From: Flectobacillus longus
GTDB lineage: Bacteria > Bacteroidota > Bacteroidia > Cytophagales > Spirosomataceae
NCBI RefSeq assembly: GCF_030056705.1
Contig: NZ_JASHIC010000012.1
Span: 126,986-190,985 of the forward strand
Direction: 5' to 3'
DNA: 64,000 bases
The translations under genes were made by a program, and so were the position numbers. Shown in pieces: positions 62,652 to 64,000 of this stretch (position 1 is the stretch's first letter; every line of letters starts with the position of its first letter). Under the pieces are notes generated by a model. The model ran no database searches. It worked only from the letters and a program-made list of their open reading frames with translations, and was not told where the DNA came from.

Positions 62652-63395
62652 TTACTTCACTGCCAAAACTCCTGTTTTATATATTTTCTCAAGAATATCT
62701 TCTCTAAAACTTCTTCCAATTGGCAATGAGCGATTGTTGACAATCAGGTCATTAGCCTCAATAGAAGTAACTTTATAAATAGCCACAATAAAAGATTTAT
62801 GAATACGAGCAAAGTCATCTTCTGGTAGTATCTCTCCAATCCCATTCATGGTTTGATACGTTACATACGATTCGGTAGTCGTGTGAACGCGTATATAATC
62901 TTTTAAGCTTTCGATAAACAAAATTTCATTGAAATATACTTTTACAATACGTTTATCAACCTTTATAAACATCGCTTCGGGCTTACCCGCAGGTGCTTGT
63001 GGTTTAAAAGCATTAGCCTCCGTAACTAAGTCTATTTCTTCAGATTTTTGTTGAACTTTATTTACAGCTTTCACAAATCGCTGAAAAGGAATCGGCTTTA
63101 CCAGATAATCAATCACATCTAATTCATAACTTTCTACTGCGTAATCGCGGTAAGCAGTTGTAATAATAACCTTTGGAGGGTTATGTAAGCTTCTTAGTAG
63201 TTCTAATCCATCCAAGGTTGGCATTTCTATATCCAAAAACAACAGGTCAACACCTCCTTTTTGAAGGAGGTTAAAGGCTTGAATACCGTTTTCGCAACGC
63301 CCTACAAGCTCCAATCCCTCTACCCGCTGAATAAAAGTCTCAAGCACATCAAGGGCTAGTGGCTCATCATCTACAATTAGCGTTTTTAATTTCAT
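62652..63395 (-). CDS. LytTR-family response regulator
   Basis: About 247 residues. Receiver domain with acidic pair Asp9/Asp10, phospho-acceptor Asp55 in FLDIEMPTLDG, and Lys in DYLVKPIPFQRF. The LytTR DNA-binding domain follows from about residue 145 (MFIKVDKRIVKVYFNEILFIESLKDYIRVHT ... FARIHKSFIVAIYKVTSIEANDL). It pairs with the histidine kinase encoded directly upstream and likely controls local or envelope genes; the target is unknown. Start at 63395 or three codons earlier. Confidence 0.94.
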   Translation of the reverse strand: MKLKTLIVDDEPLALDVLETFIQRVEGLELVGRCENGIQAFNLLQKGGVDLLFLDIEMPTLDGLELLRSLHNPPKVIITTAYRDYAVESYELDVIDYLVKPIPFQRFVKAVNKVQQKSEEIDLVTEANAFKPQAPAGKPEAMFIKVDKRIVKVYFNEILFIESLKDYIRVHTTTESYVTYQTMNGIGEILPEDDFARIHKSFIVAIYKVTSIEANDLIVNNRSLPIGRSFREDILEKIYKTGVLAVK

Positions 63396-63560
63396 ATAAT
63401 TCAAATCTAGTTTTGGGAAATATCTTTAAAGCTTAAGGCGCAGAGAGCAATAATCAGTCAACGGCATATCCGTTATTTGGGTTAAACTCATTGGCTCTAA
63501 ACCCTAGACAACAACCTAGAAATCAAGCAATTATTTTATAAAAATCCCTACAGAATACCC

Positions 63561-64000
63561 CTAAAATCCTATCTGAGATTGAGATTCATTCAATACTGTT
63601 GGCTCAAAAGGCAATTCTAAACTAATAGAATACTCCTTGGCTGTTGGTAATATTTCTAACTTATAGTTGTTGCCGTACAAAAGATCAAGACGGCGTTTTA
63701 CATTTTTCAGTCCTAAGCCTTTATGTTTTTTTCGAGAAGACTGATTATCAAAACGTGGATTTGTAACCCCAAAAACCAGCTTATCAGCATCTATATTAAG
63801 CAGAATTTTCAGATGTATTTCACCCGTTTCGTGCGAAGTACCATGCTTAAACGCATTTTCAATAAATGGTAATAGCAACAAAGGAGGTATCTTCTTTTTA
63901 TCTACTTCGCCTACAATATCAAATGCTAAATGTAGCCGTTTTCCAAATCGCAGCCCTTCCAAATCCAAATAGTTTTTGATATGTTCTACTTCCTTCCGAA
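63561..64000 (-). CDS. C-terminal part of a LytS-type sensor histidine kinase (runs off the window)
   Basis: The frame is open to base 64000, so only the last ~145 residues are visible. It includes the end of the His_kinase (PF06580) segment (KEVEHIKNYLDLEGLRFGKRL), the N box LLPFIENAFKHG, and the G box KGLGLKNVKRRLDLLYG of the HATPase domain. The phospho-accepting His and the sensor domain lie outside. It is the partner of the LytTR regulator 165 bases downstream. Confidence 0.9.
   Translation of the reverse strand, partial: RKEVEHIKNYLDLEGLRFGKRLHLAFDIVGEVDKKKIPPLLLLPFIENAFKHGTSHETGEIHLKILLNIDADKLVFGVTNPRFDNQSSRKKHKGLGLKNVKRRLDLLYGNNYKLEILPTAKEYSISLELPFEPTVLNESQSQIGF

Overview
The window is AT-rich DNA from a member of the Bacteroidota. 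Evidence for this is a SusC/SusD pair with an ECF sigma factor and FecR, -7 promoter boxes of the form TAnnTTTG (one with a TTG 19 bp upstream, before rpsP), a BT_3928-type DoxX protein, DUF2027-Smr and DUF4403 proteins, and many secreted proteins with short Lys-rich signal peptides. Cytophagales (Spirosomataceae-like) is my best guess from gene content; this is inference.

Layout. 1-9.1 kb: a methyltransferase fragment, an alpha/beta hydrolase, an EamA exporter, a secreted zinc metalloprotease, a repeat-rich secreted protein, a sterol-desaturase-like membrane oxygenase and a CoA-transferase. 9.2-14.6 kb: a small ORF with a class C-like serine hydrolase, then an AraC regulator divergent from an MFS transporter-trehalase operon. 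14.7-22.7 kb: secreted or hypothetical proteins, the rpsP-rimM-trmD cluster, RNase P RNA, and DUF4403, DUF2027-Smr and DUF2279 genes. 22.8-28.5 kb: a leucine (branched-chain) operon, leuC-leuD-leuA/cimA-leuB, interrupted by two four-helix-bundle (23S IVS/Avd-type) ORFs, each between inverted TAGGC-word repeats; a compact palindrome of the same kind lies between leuD and leuA. 28.9-31.7 kb: a decayed antitoxin/zeta-toxin locus whose toxin is split by a coupled two-gene cassette of unknown function. 31.8-46.7 kb: mostly housekeeping and envelope genes (VWA protein, fabG, WG-repeat protein, clpC, WbqC-like, LpxL-like acyltransferase, TPR protein, folP, DUF1599, DoxX protein, aroK). 46.7-51.5 kb: a FadL-type porin, a Tyr/Asn/Gly-rich lipoprotein and proS. 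51.8-62.2 kb: a beta-glucan utilisation locus transcribed leftwards (sigma, FecR, SusC, SusD, CBM-like lipoprotein, GH16), bordered on both sides by copies of the same intergenic repeat plus near-identical terminator. 62.6-64 kb: a LytTR response regulator and the end of its histidine kinase.

Most notable: (1) IVS-like four-helix-bundle elements inside the leu operon, with related palindromes elsewhere; (2) the two-gene cassette inside the broken zeta-toxin locus; (3) direct repeats bordering the polysaccharide locus; (4) a terminator-like hairpin in the leader of the trehalose operon. No CRISPR array, tRNA, 5S/16S/23S rRNA, IS transposase or reverse transcriptase was seen.
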